From assembly GCF_000972705.2 (NCBI RefSeq), contig NZ_LATL02000054.1:1-10967 (forward strand): a stretch of 10,967 bases of DNA, written 5' to 3'. Under the pieces are notes generated by a model that saw only the letters and a program-made list of their open reading frames with translations, was not told the origin of the DNA and made no database searches. Origin of the DNA: Limnoraphis robusta CS-951 (GTDB taxonomy: Bacteria; Cyanobacteriota; Cyanobacteriia; Cyanobacteriales; Microcoleaceae). This document shows positions 5,534 through 10,967 of the stretch, one piece after another. The stretch's first letter is position 1. Each line of letters begins with the position of its first letter. The position numbers and the translations under genes are program-made.

Positions 5534-6799
5534 ATGATAATTGATGATTTTAGTGCTTCACCCCCGCCGACGAACCCTATTCGTCGTGCCTATACAGCGA
5601 GTATACAACTAGCAAAGACGAAAGGAGAACATCGTAGCCGTACCTTACGGGCTATGGCTGAAGCCATTAGAAAAAGGCAAAACGATATTTTAGAAGCAAA
5701 CACCCTAGACTTAGAAGCCAGTCGAGAACTGGGTATTTCAGAATGTGTGAGTGAGTGGTTAAAGCTGACTCCTGAAAGGCTAGAAACAACGGTACAAATC
5801 TTGAAACGGTTGGGAGAACTTCCTGATCCCATCGGACGAGTCATCGGAGTTTCCTATCAACTCGAACAGGGTCAGACCTACTATCAACTGATTCCGATTG
5901 GGGTGGTGGGGTTAGTGTATGAAGCCTTTCCCGAATTGGGTGCAATCGCGGCAGGACTGTGCATGAAAACGGCTAATAGTTTAATTTTACTCGGTGGCAG
6001 TGAAGCGAACTATTCCAACCAAGTGATCACTCAAGCTTTACAGTCGGCGATCGAAGAAGAAGGTATGCCTATAGGCTGTTTAGAAGCCTTTCCCGCCGAA
6101 CAGGAAGCCAGCATTCAAGACTTAGTGACTCAAGACCAATATATTAATCTGATCATTCCCTATGGTCGGCCCCATTTGGTGCAGCAAGTGGTCAATCAAT
6201 CGACTGTTCCTGTTTTGCGTTCGGCGATGGGGAACTGCTATCTGTATTGGTCAGCAACGGCCAACGTGGAAATGGCGCGATGGATGATCTTGGATAGCCA
6301 TCAAAGCAAACCTGACCCCGTTAATGCGATCGAGAAAGTATTAATCGATCCCAACCAGAAGGGTTCATCCTTAGTCAGACTTTGGAACAATCTGCGTGAA
6401 GAAGGATTTGAACTCAAAGGAGACGAACTCCTCGTCCAACAATTTCCCGAGCTAACCCTGGCTGAACCCTCAGAATGGTCACAACCCTACCTCAATAAAA
6501 CCATCGCTTTTAAAGGAGTAGACAGTCTAGAAGAAGCGATCGCCTGGATGAACGAATATAGTAGTGGTCATAGCAACTGCTTGGCAACCGAATCCTATAG
6601 CGAGAGCCGTCAATTTGCCTTAGATGTCAACAGTGCCTTAACCTTTATCAATGCTTCTCCGCGATTCTCACGCCATCACAATCGAGGGGATGCGATCTTT
6701 TTAGGAATGTCCAATCAGGTGGGATATCGGCGCGGATTAATTGGCTTAGAAAGCCTAACAACCGTCAAATATATCGTCCAGGGAAATCCCAACTTTTAG
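5534..6799 (+). CDS. proA: Glutamate-5-semialdehyde dehydrogenase (ProA) family protein lacking the usual catalytic Cys
   Basis: ProA reduces gamma-glutamyl phosphate to glutamate-5-semialdehyde with NADPH in proline synthesis. The 421 residues follow the family end to end: N-terminal helices with LRAMAEAIRKRQNDILEAN, IPIGVVGLVYEAFPE, LCMKTANSLILLGGSEA, LIIPYGRPHLVQQV, the Cys235 segment GNCYLYW, INASPRFS and GLESLTTVKYIVQG. The expected nucleophile segment, RPSTCNTVETLL in E. coli, reads KPDPVNAIEKVL here, putting Val263 at the Cys position. The usual YEARPNVT is YEAFPELG, and the GLGAEVAVSTQ segment is changed to RGDAIFLGMSNQ. This is thus a divergent paralogue that may be inactive or do something else. 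Cyanobacteria such as Synechocystis carry two proA genes. It sits 6 nt behind the Cys-cluster membrane protein. The symbol reflects family, not proven activity. Confidence 0.85.
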   Translation: MIIDDFSASPPPTNPIRRAYTASIQLAKTKGEHRSRTLRAMAEAIRKRQNDILEANTLDLEASRELGISECVSEWLKLTPERLETTVQILKRLGELPDPIGRVIGVSYQLEQGQTYYQLIPIGVVGLVYEAFPELGAIAAGLCMKTANSLILLGGSEANYSNQVITQALQSAIEEEGMPIGCLEAFPAEQEASIQDLVTQDQYINLIIPYGRPHLVQQVVNQSTVPVLRSAMGNCYLYWSATANVEMARWMILDSHQSKPDPVNAIEKVLIDPNQKGSSLVRLWNNLREEGFELKGDELLVQQFPELTLAEPSEWSQPYLNKTIAFKGVDSLEEAIAWMNEYSSGHSNCLATESYSESRQFALDVNSALTFINASPRFSRHHNRGDAIFLGMSNQVGYRRGLIGLESLTTVKYIVQGNPNF

Positions 6800-6801
6800 C
6801 T

Positions 6802-6824
6802 AAAAAAACCCCAAGGGAGAGGGG
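6802..6824 (-). terminator. Weak Rho-independent terminator for desC
   Basis: On the minus strand, CCCC (6824-6821) and GGGG (6812-6809) can pair around an 8-nt loop, followed by seven T (6808-6802). It lies about 80 nt past the desC stop. The stem is short, so confidence is modest. A plus-strand role is also possible because six A follow on that side. Confidence 0.35.
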
Positions 6825-6902
6825 AAAAAATAACGATTCATGTTGTTCATTCAAGATTCAACTGTCCCCAGCTCCCAGTCTTAGCGAATAGTGTACTCAG
6901 CC

Positions 6903-7721
6903 TTACTTCGTCGTTGGGACTAATTTAACTTTTTTGGCTAAACCCAACGCTTGTAAAAGTTGAATCGTCATCCAGGTCTGATCAATTTCCCACCATTGCA
7001 AACCATGACGAGCAGAATACTGGTAAGCGTGATGGTTATTGTGCCAACCTTCACCATAAGTCAGGACAGCCACCCACCAACAGTTGGTAGAAGCATCATC
7101 ACAATCAAACGTGCGGTATCCAAACTTGTGGGTTGCACTGTTAACAAACCAAGTGCAGTGGAACACGGCGACAATCCGCACAAACACTCCCCAAACCACA
7201 AAAGGCCAGCCGCCCAAGAGGAAAAGCAGACCCCCTAAAGCAAACTGAACGAGAATGAAATAGTCTTGACAAAATTGATAAACCGGATCTTTGCCGATAT
7301 CCTGAGTTAAGCGATCAATGTCAGCTTTTGGCGGACGAGCGTACAGCATCCAACCCATGTGACTCCACCAAAAACCCTTGTTAGAGTCATGGGGATCTAA
7401 CTCATGGTCAGAGTAAAGGTGATGCATCCGGTGTGAACCCACCCAATCAATCACTCCACCCTCACAGGCTAAAGTGCCACAGAACACGAGAAAATATTCA
7501 AGCCACTTCGGCGTTTCAAAACTGCGATGAGTCACAAGGCGATGAAAACCTAGAGTAATTCCCAAGCCCCCTGTTACCCAGTGTAAAAAGACTGCAATTC
7601 CAACCGCAGCCCAACTAAAATTACTCGGAAGTAATGCAAAAAGTGCGCCGACGTGGAGAATTACCATAAAGATGATAACTTTCCATTCGGGATTAAGTTT
7701 TTTTGAAGTTGCAATCGTCAT
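6903..7721 (-). CDS. desC: Acyl-lipid delta-9 desaturase (DesC type)
   Basis: This membrane di-iron enzyme puts the first double bond into C18 (or C16) acyl chains of glycerolipids at position 9, using ferredoxin and oxygen. It supports membrane fluidity in thylakoid and plasma membranes. The 272 residues carry the three histidine boxes: HRLVTH (60-65), HRMHH (97-101) and HNNHH (227-231), plus NSATH with His198. Hydrophobic segments near 15-50, 76-90 and 153-195 anchor it. Length matches cyanobacterial DesC. The ATG at 7721 gives the standard short polar N terminus. It is divergent from the PLP-enzyme gene across 79 nt and convergent with the ProA-like gene. TATTAT (minus strand, 7768-7763) could be its -10, but no good -35 is seen. 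DesC versus the sn-2-specific DesC2 type is not resolved. Confidence 0.93.
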   Translation of the reverse strand: MTIATSKKLNPEWKVIIFMVILHVGALFALLPSNFSWAAVGIAVFLHWVTGGLGITLGFHRLVTHRSFETPKWLEYFLVFCGTLACEGGVIDWVGSHRMHHLYSDHELDPHDSNKGFWWSHMGWMLYARPPKADIDRLTQDIGKDPVYQFCQDYFILVQFALGGLLFLLGGWPFVVWGVFVRIVAVFHCTWFVNSATHKFGYRTFDCDDASTNCWWVAVLTYGEGWHNNHHAYQYSARHGLQWWEIDQTWMTIQLLQALGLAKKVKLVPTTK

Positions 7722-7800
7722 GAAAATCTGAGCTTTCTTTACGAGTCTGTCCTATTTGCGTCATAATAAGCACCACTCACGCGGTTAGGCGAGTTCGGTG

Positions 7801-9042
7801 ATGAGCAGTAGCATTTTACAACTAGATGAAGCAAAGCAGGCACTATTTACGATCTTTTCCGGAATCGATGGTCAGGTCAAGCAAAATCTAAAACGAGTTT
7901 TAGATGCTTTTCGACAACATCGGGTCGGAACCCACCATTTTGCAGGAGTTACAGGCTATGGCCATGATGACTTGGGCCGTCAAACGCTTGATCGAGTGTT
8001 TGCGGAAATCATGGGAGCCGAAGCTGCTGCTGTCCGAGTCCAGTTTGTCTCTGGGACTCATGCGATCGCCTGTGCTTTGTTCGGTGTTTTGCGTCCAGGG
8101 GACGAAATGCTAGCTGTTGCTGGCGCTCCCTATGACACTCTAGAAGAAGTCATTGGTTTACGAGGCAAAAGTCAAGGTTCACTTCTTGAGTATGGCATTT
8201 CTTACCGTCAAATAGATCTGCAATTAGATAGAAAAATAGATTGGGAAAGTTTAAAAGTTGGTATTACCTCTAAAACACGCTTAGTCCTAATTCAGCGCTC
8301 TTGCGGCTATTCCTGGCGTTCCAGCTTATCTATTGCTGAAATTGAGAAAATTGTCCAGATCGTCAAACAGCAAAATCCCGACACGGTTTGTTTTGTCGAT
8401 AACTGTTATGGGGAATTTATTGAAACCCAAGAACCCACTGCGGTGGGCGCTGATTTAATTGCGGGTTCGTTAATTAAAAATCCAGGTGGGACTATCGCGC
8501 CTGCGGGGGGATATATTGCGGGACGGGCTGAGTTAGTGGAAGCGGCGGCTTGTCGGTTAACAGCTCCCGGAATTGGCAGTCATGGCGGTGCAACGTTTGA
8601 TCAAAATCGCTTGTTATTTCAAGGCCTATTTTTGGCCCCGCAAATGGTGGGAGAAGCGATGAAAGGAAACCATTTACTCGCCTATGTTTTTGACAAGTTA
8701 GGTTATCGGGTTAACCCTTTACCTTTAGAACCCCGTCGGGATGTTATTCAAGCGATTGAGTTGGGTTCACCCCAAAAATTAATCGCCTTCTGTCGGGCTT
8801 TACAGAAGTATTCTCCGGTCGGTTCCTACCTCGACCCCGTTCCTGCGGAAATGCCGGGGTATGAGAGCCAATTAGTTATGGCTGGTGGTACGTTTATTGA
8901 TGGTAGCACTTCAGAATTATCGGCTGATGGGCCGTTAAGAGAACCTTATATTGTGTTTTGTCAAGGGGGTACCCATTGGACTCATCTTGAAATTGCCTTA
9001 GAAGCCGCCATAGAAGCCGTTGGGTTTGCCAATGATTCTTAA
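7801..9042 (+). CDS. PLP-dependent methionine gamma-lyase family protein (aluminium resistance protein family)
   Basis: This is a fold-type I PLP enzyme of the group annotated as methionine gamma-lyase family or aluminium resistance protein, related to cystathionine-lyase enzymes. Seen features are the N-terminal HHFAGVTGYGHDDLGR (family signature), VRVQFVSGTHAIACALFG, the cofactor-holding Asp in CFVDNCYGEFIE (Asp about 200), and the probable Schiff-base Lys226 in GSLIKNPGGTIAPAGGYIAGR. The C terminus LREPYIVFCQGGTHWTHLEIALEAA is characteristic. 413 residues is the normal family length. I chose the ATG at 7801; a GTG at 7798 is in frame but adds one residue. True substrate is not established for this family; lyase action on sulfur amino acids is inference. 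The gene is divergent from desC and followed by tandem terminator-like hairpins. Confidence 0.88.
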   Translation: MSSSILQLDEAKQALFTIFSGIDGQVKQNLKRVLDAFRQHRVGTHHFAGVTGYGHDDLGRQTLDRVFAEIMGAEAAAVRVQFVSGTHAIACALFGVLRPGDEMLAVAGAPYDTLEEVIGLRGKSQGSLLEYGISYRQIDLQLDRKIDWESLKVGITSKTRLVLIQRSCGYSWRSSLSIAEIEKIVQIVKQQNPDTVCFVDNCYGEFIETQEPTAVGADLIAGSLIKNPGGTIAPAGGYIAGRAELVEAAACRLTAPGIGSHGGATFDQNRLLFQGLFLAPQMVGEAMKGNHLLAYVFDKLGYRVNPLPLEPRRDVIQAIELGSPQKLIAFCRALQKYSPVGSYLDPVPAEMPGYESQLVMAGGTFIDGSTSELSADGPLREPYIVFCQGGTHWTHLEIALEAAIEAVGFANDS

Positions 9043-9045
9043 CAG

Positions 9046-9073
9046 AATTATGAATTATAAATTATAAATTATA
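9046..9073. repeat. Heptamer tandem repeat (STRR-like)
   Basis: AATTATG is followed by three copies of AATTATA, four consecutive 7-nt units starting 3 nt after the PLP-enzyme stop. Heptamer short tandemly repeated repetitive sequences are known from filamentous cyanobacteria. Confidence 0.7.
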
Positions 9074-9078
9074 TATAG

Positions 9079-9159
9079 CACGCCAAAAACCCGGTTTCTT
9101 GAACAATACACATCGCCAATTTTCCGCGCACGGTAGAAGAAACCGGGTTTTTTAGTCTG
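9079..9159 (+). terminator. Hairpin repeat unit 1, probable terminator
   Basis: The 81-nt unit contains perfect 16-nt arms, AAAAACCCGGTTTCTT (9085-9100) and its complement (9137-9152), around a 36-nt loop. The right arm ends in a run of six T, giving a bidirectional terminator-like shape past the PLP-enzyme stop. This A/C/G/T-balanced arm resembles a dispersed repeat I recall from filamentous cyanobacteria, so it may be a mobile palindrome as well as a terminator. Confidence 0.6.
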
Positions 9160-9166
9160 GAGGTAC

Positions 9167-9247
9167 CACGCCAAAAACCCGGTTTCTTGAACAATACACA
9201 TCGCCAATTTTCCGCGCACGGTAGAAGAAACCGGGTTTTTTAGTCTG
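9167..9247 (+). terminator. Hairpin repeat unit 2, probable terminator
   Basis: Second identical copy: arms 9173-9188 and 9225-9240, again followed by a T-run. Together the two copies would insulate the PLP-enzyme gene from the acidic-protein gene downstream. Confidence 0.6.
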
Positions 9248-9343
9248 TACTGTACTTCATTCAACTCACAATGCAAAGTTTTTATTGCTTTCATGTACAT
9301 CTTTGATTAACTACCTGAAATCTCAAATTTAACCTGAACTGCG

Positions 9344-9398
9344 CTGTACAGTATGCCTGCAAACTATATTCTTATCAATTTTGTTACAACAAATGTTG
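9344..9398. promoter_or_regulatory. Clustered dyads upstream of the acidic-protein gene
   Basis: CTGTACAG (9344-9351) is a perfect 8-nt palindrome. TTGTT-AC-AACAA (9381-9392) and CAACA-AA-TGTTG (9387-9398) are overlapping inverted repeats. They lie 30-84 nt before the ATG at 9428, where a promoter and operator would be. No regulator is identified. Confidence 0.3.
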
Positions 9399-9427
9399 AT
9401 TGATAGGAGCGTCATCTATAACGTTTT

Positions 9428-10213
9428 ATGCTAGAATTAATGTTGGTTAACGAGAGACGGGTTGGCGCAGGAGACCTGGTGGATAAAAAAATTATCAGCG
9501 ATGAATTTATAGAAACCTTGAAGGATGATAAATACGAAACACATCTTGATGAAATAAAAGATGCTTTATCAATCCTAGATGATGCTATTGAAAGCCTACA
9601 GTCTTGTATTCTAGATGAAGCTGCGACTCTACTCAAACAGAGGTGTTTTGAAAAAAGCACTATACTCTCTGAGAACACCCAAGCTTTGGATATAATTAGA
9701 AACCATATTCGAGAATATATTACCCAACTTGAAAACGAGGATGATTGGGATGATGAGAATAATAATGATTCGGAATTTGATTGGGAAAATGATGATCAAT
9801 TCCTTGAACCCAGTCAACTCAACAACCCCCTAGAAATATCTAAGGTATTTACCTTAGATCAGTCCGTTGACGTTACTTACTTTAAACCTACATTATTTAG
9901 GTTCAAGCAGAATGAATATGAGGTTAACAGTTGGAGATATTTTTTACGAGATTTATGCTTTATATTGTACAAACTAGATAAAGAGATTATATTAAGCTTT
10001 CCAAATCGAAAAGAGTTTATTGGTCGCACAAGAAATTATTTTTCCAAAAAACAGTCAGATTTGACGTGCGCTGGTAAAATCAATACCAATCTTTATGTAG
10101 AATTAAATCTATCCGCGAAGGATGTACTAAAGTTAGTCAAAAAAATTCTGAAGGCATACAGAATAGAACCCCATCACGTTGAAGTAGAGGTTCGTCCTGT
10201 AAGGTCTATCTAG
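9428..10213 (+). CDS. Unrecognised acidic protein with conserved-looking C-terminal module
   Basis: I cannot name this family. The 261 residues fall into three parts. Residues 1-100 are helical and charged (EFIETLKDDKYETHLDEIKD, ALSILDDAIESLQ) and may form a coiled-coil or helical bundle. Residues 102-127 are a very acidic, Asn-rich linker with Trp (EDDWDDENNN, FDWENDD). Residues 165-258 look like a compact domain: NSWRYFLRDLCFILYKLD, GRTRNYFS, NLYVELNLSAKDVLKLVKKIL and a closing HHVEVEVRP strand. No signal or membrane segment is seen. An in-frame stop at 9419-9421 makes the ATG at 9428 the first possible start; AGGAG at 9405-9409 is too far for a normal ribosome site. The gene is visibly more AT-rich than its neighbours and has no HIP1 site, suggesting acquired DNA. 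Neighbours give no functional clue. Confidence 0.72.
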   Translation: MLELMLVNERRVGAGDLVDKKIISDEFIETLKDDKYETHLDEIKDALSILDDAIESLQSCILDEAATLLKQRCFEKSTILSENTQALDIIRNHIREYITQLENEDDWDDENNNDSEFDWENDDQFLEPSQLNNPLEISKVFTLDQSVDVTYFKPTLFRFKQNEYEVNSWRYFLRDLCFILYKLDKEIILSFPNRKEFIGRTRNYFSKKQSDLTCAGKINTNLYVELNLSAKDVLKLVKKILKAYRIEPHHVEVEVRPVRSI

Positions 10214-10374
10214 CACCCCATCAGCTAAATGCTCACATTTCAATTGTCTGATTGGGAAAAAATAAAGCGATCGCAAAAATGACAAGAATTGCGAGTGTGG
10301 GGGTTGAAATCCTGTCTCTATCGTGCTAAAGTAATAATGATTGCGATCGCTAATTCCAAGAATTTTGTGATCCT
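10214..10374. other. Convergent intergenic region with two HIP1 octamers
   Basis: This gap lies between the acidic-protein gene and the glycosidase 3' end. GCGATCGC occurs at 10267-10274 and 10343-10350. No hairpin with a U-tract is clear, so no terminator is called. Confidence 0.5.
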
Positions 10375-10967
10375 TTACCCACAAACAACATAAATCGCCC
10401 AAATTGCCATCGCCCTGAGATAATGACTCGCCCGAAAGGTTCCGGCTGCGGTAATAGCTTCAGGAGTGCGAAATTGTAAGCCATTTTCATAAATTTGTTT
10501 CACCACTACTTCGGCTAAATTAAACCCTTCCTCTTTCATTCCCATTTGAATTAAAAACGCCGCTAACCCAAAATTAATCCCCGTCCAAACTTCTAACGGA
10601 TGAGTATCATTAGGGTTAACAGGTTCGCCATTTAGTCTAACGCCATTAGCAGCCCCTAATTGACCGTGATGGAAATTTTGAAAACAAGATTGATAAATCG
10701 TTTGTAAGGCTGAAATGGTTCGTTCTGGGGCAACAATATCTTCTAATCCTAACAGTTTAACATAAAATTGACCACAGAGTTGATCGGCCATCACAACATC
10801 GGAACCACTCTCACTATCAAGCTGATAATATTGACCATTCCAAAGCTTTTGATAGATCGGTTTTGCTTGTTTTAACCATGTTTTATAAGTTGAAATGGTT
10901 TCTGAAAGTGAGGGAAACAATGTAGAAAATTCAGTCTTTTCTAAACAGTTTCCGATTTCTATTGCTG
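10375..10967 (-). CDS. GH116 (GBA2-type) beta-glucosidase, C-terminal part
   Basis: Only the last 197 or so codons are in the window. The frame stays open to the right edge and upstream residues (AIEIGNCLE before the Met at 10920) continue the family pattern, so that Met is internal and the gene runs off the window. Matching segments of the GH116 alpha/alpha-barrel domain are KLWNGQYYQLD, GSDVVMADQLCGQFY, AANGVRLNGEP, HPLEVWTGINFGLAAFLIQMGM, ENGLQFRTPEAIT and the ending ASHYLRAMAIWAIY. The family hydrolyses beta-glucosides such as glucosylceramide in animals; bacterial members cleave gluco- or xylosides. The acid/base Asp of the family is in this C-terminal domain, perhaps in the SDVVMAD segment; the nucleophile Glu lies outside the window. 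The natural substrate in cyanobacteria is unknown. Confidence 0.88.
   Translation of the reverse strand, partial: AIEIGNCLEKTEFSTLFPSLSETISTYKTWLKQAKPIYQKLWNGQYYQLDSESGSDVVMADQLCGQFYVKLLGLEDIVAPERTISALQTIYQSCFQNFHHGQLGAANGVRLNGEPVNPNDTHPLEVWTGINFGLAAFLIQMGMKEEGFNLAEVVVKQIYENGLQFRTPEAITAAGTFRASHYLRAMAIWAIYVVCG

Larger units (their letters stand above)
9079..9247. repeat. Perfect tandem duplication of an 81-nt hairpin unit
   Basis: Unit 1 (9079-9159) and unit 2 (9167-9247) are identical over all 81 nt, separated by GAGGTAC, giving a period of 88 nt. Perfect identity implies a recent duplication or active gene conversion. 88 is not a multiple of three, and any ORF crossing it is an artefact. 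Confidence 0.92.

Noticed and set aside
5590..5844. Minus-strand ORF inside the ProA-like gene
   Set aside because: Antisense to a clear coding region, no supporting features.
9079..9247. CRISPR array
   Set aside because: There are only two 81-nt units with a 7-nt spacer, each an internal palindrome, which does not fit repeats and spacers.
9055..9300. Minus-strand ORF of 81 codons with repeated KKPGFFYRARK-like peptide
   Set aside because: It is a reading of the duplicated hairpin repeat; the 88-nt period breaks frame between copies, and no start signal is seen.

Overview
The window looks like chromosomal DNA from a cyanobacterium, probably a filamentous non-heterocystous (Oscillatoriales-like) one. 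Three things point there: photosynthesis genes (psbZ and an nblB-like HEAT-repeat gene), a DesC-type acyl-lipid desaturase, and seven copies of the HIP1 octamer GCGATCGC in under 11 kb. The order-level placement is inference from gene content and the style of the repeats.

Left part (1-1860): an IS605-organised insertion sequence. An apparently intact tnpB lies on the minus strand (41-1276). Its right-end hairpin sits at the very left edge of the window. Divergent from it is a broken Y1 tnpA (1324-1725, plus strand) with frameshifts, a stop and a lost HUH histidine. A small two-CBS-domain protein follows (1879-2340), with a good promoter lying in or beside the IS left end.

Middle (2341-4830): a solo IS200/IS605 right end (2368-2436), an nblB-like HEAT-repeat gene, psbZ, and ribH (lumazine synthase). 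Next comes a roughly 380-nt non-coding stretch ending in a third right-end-like palindrome (4629-4648), then tRNA-Gly(GCC). Three right ends sharing the TTGAC...CTCCC signature within 4.7 kb show repeated colonisation of the spaces between core genes.

Right-middle (4831-9042): a candidate TTGACA/TATGAT promoter precedes a two-gene unit. The first gene encodes a small Cys-cluster (zinc-ribbon-like) membrane protein. The second encodes a ProA-family protein whose expected catalytic cysteine position is valine. A convergent desC follows, then a divergent PLP enzyme of the methionine gamma-lyase/aluminium-resistance family.

Right part (9043-10967): a heptamer repeat and a perfect tandem duplication of an 81-nt hairpin (probable double terminator). 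Next is an AT-rich, unrecognised 261-residue acidic protein that looks like accessory DNA. The window closes with the 3' end of a GH116 (GBA2-type) glycosidase gene running off the right edge.

No CRISPR array, defence operon or large new system is visible. The points most worth pursuing are the orphaned TnpB with its probable omega RNA, the Cys-less ProA paralogue, the IS-derived non-coding relics and the unknown acidic protein.
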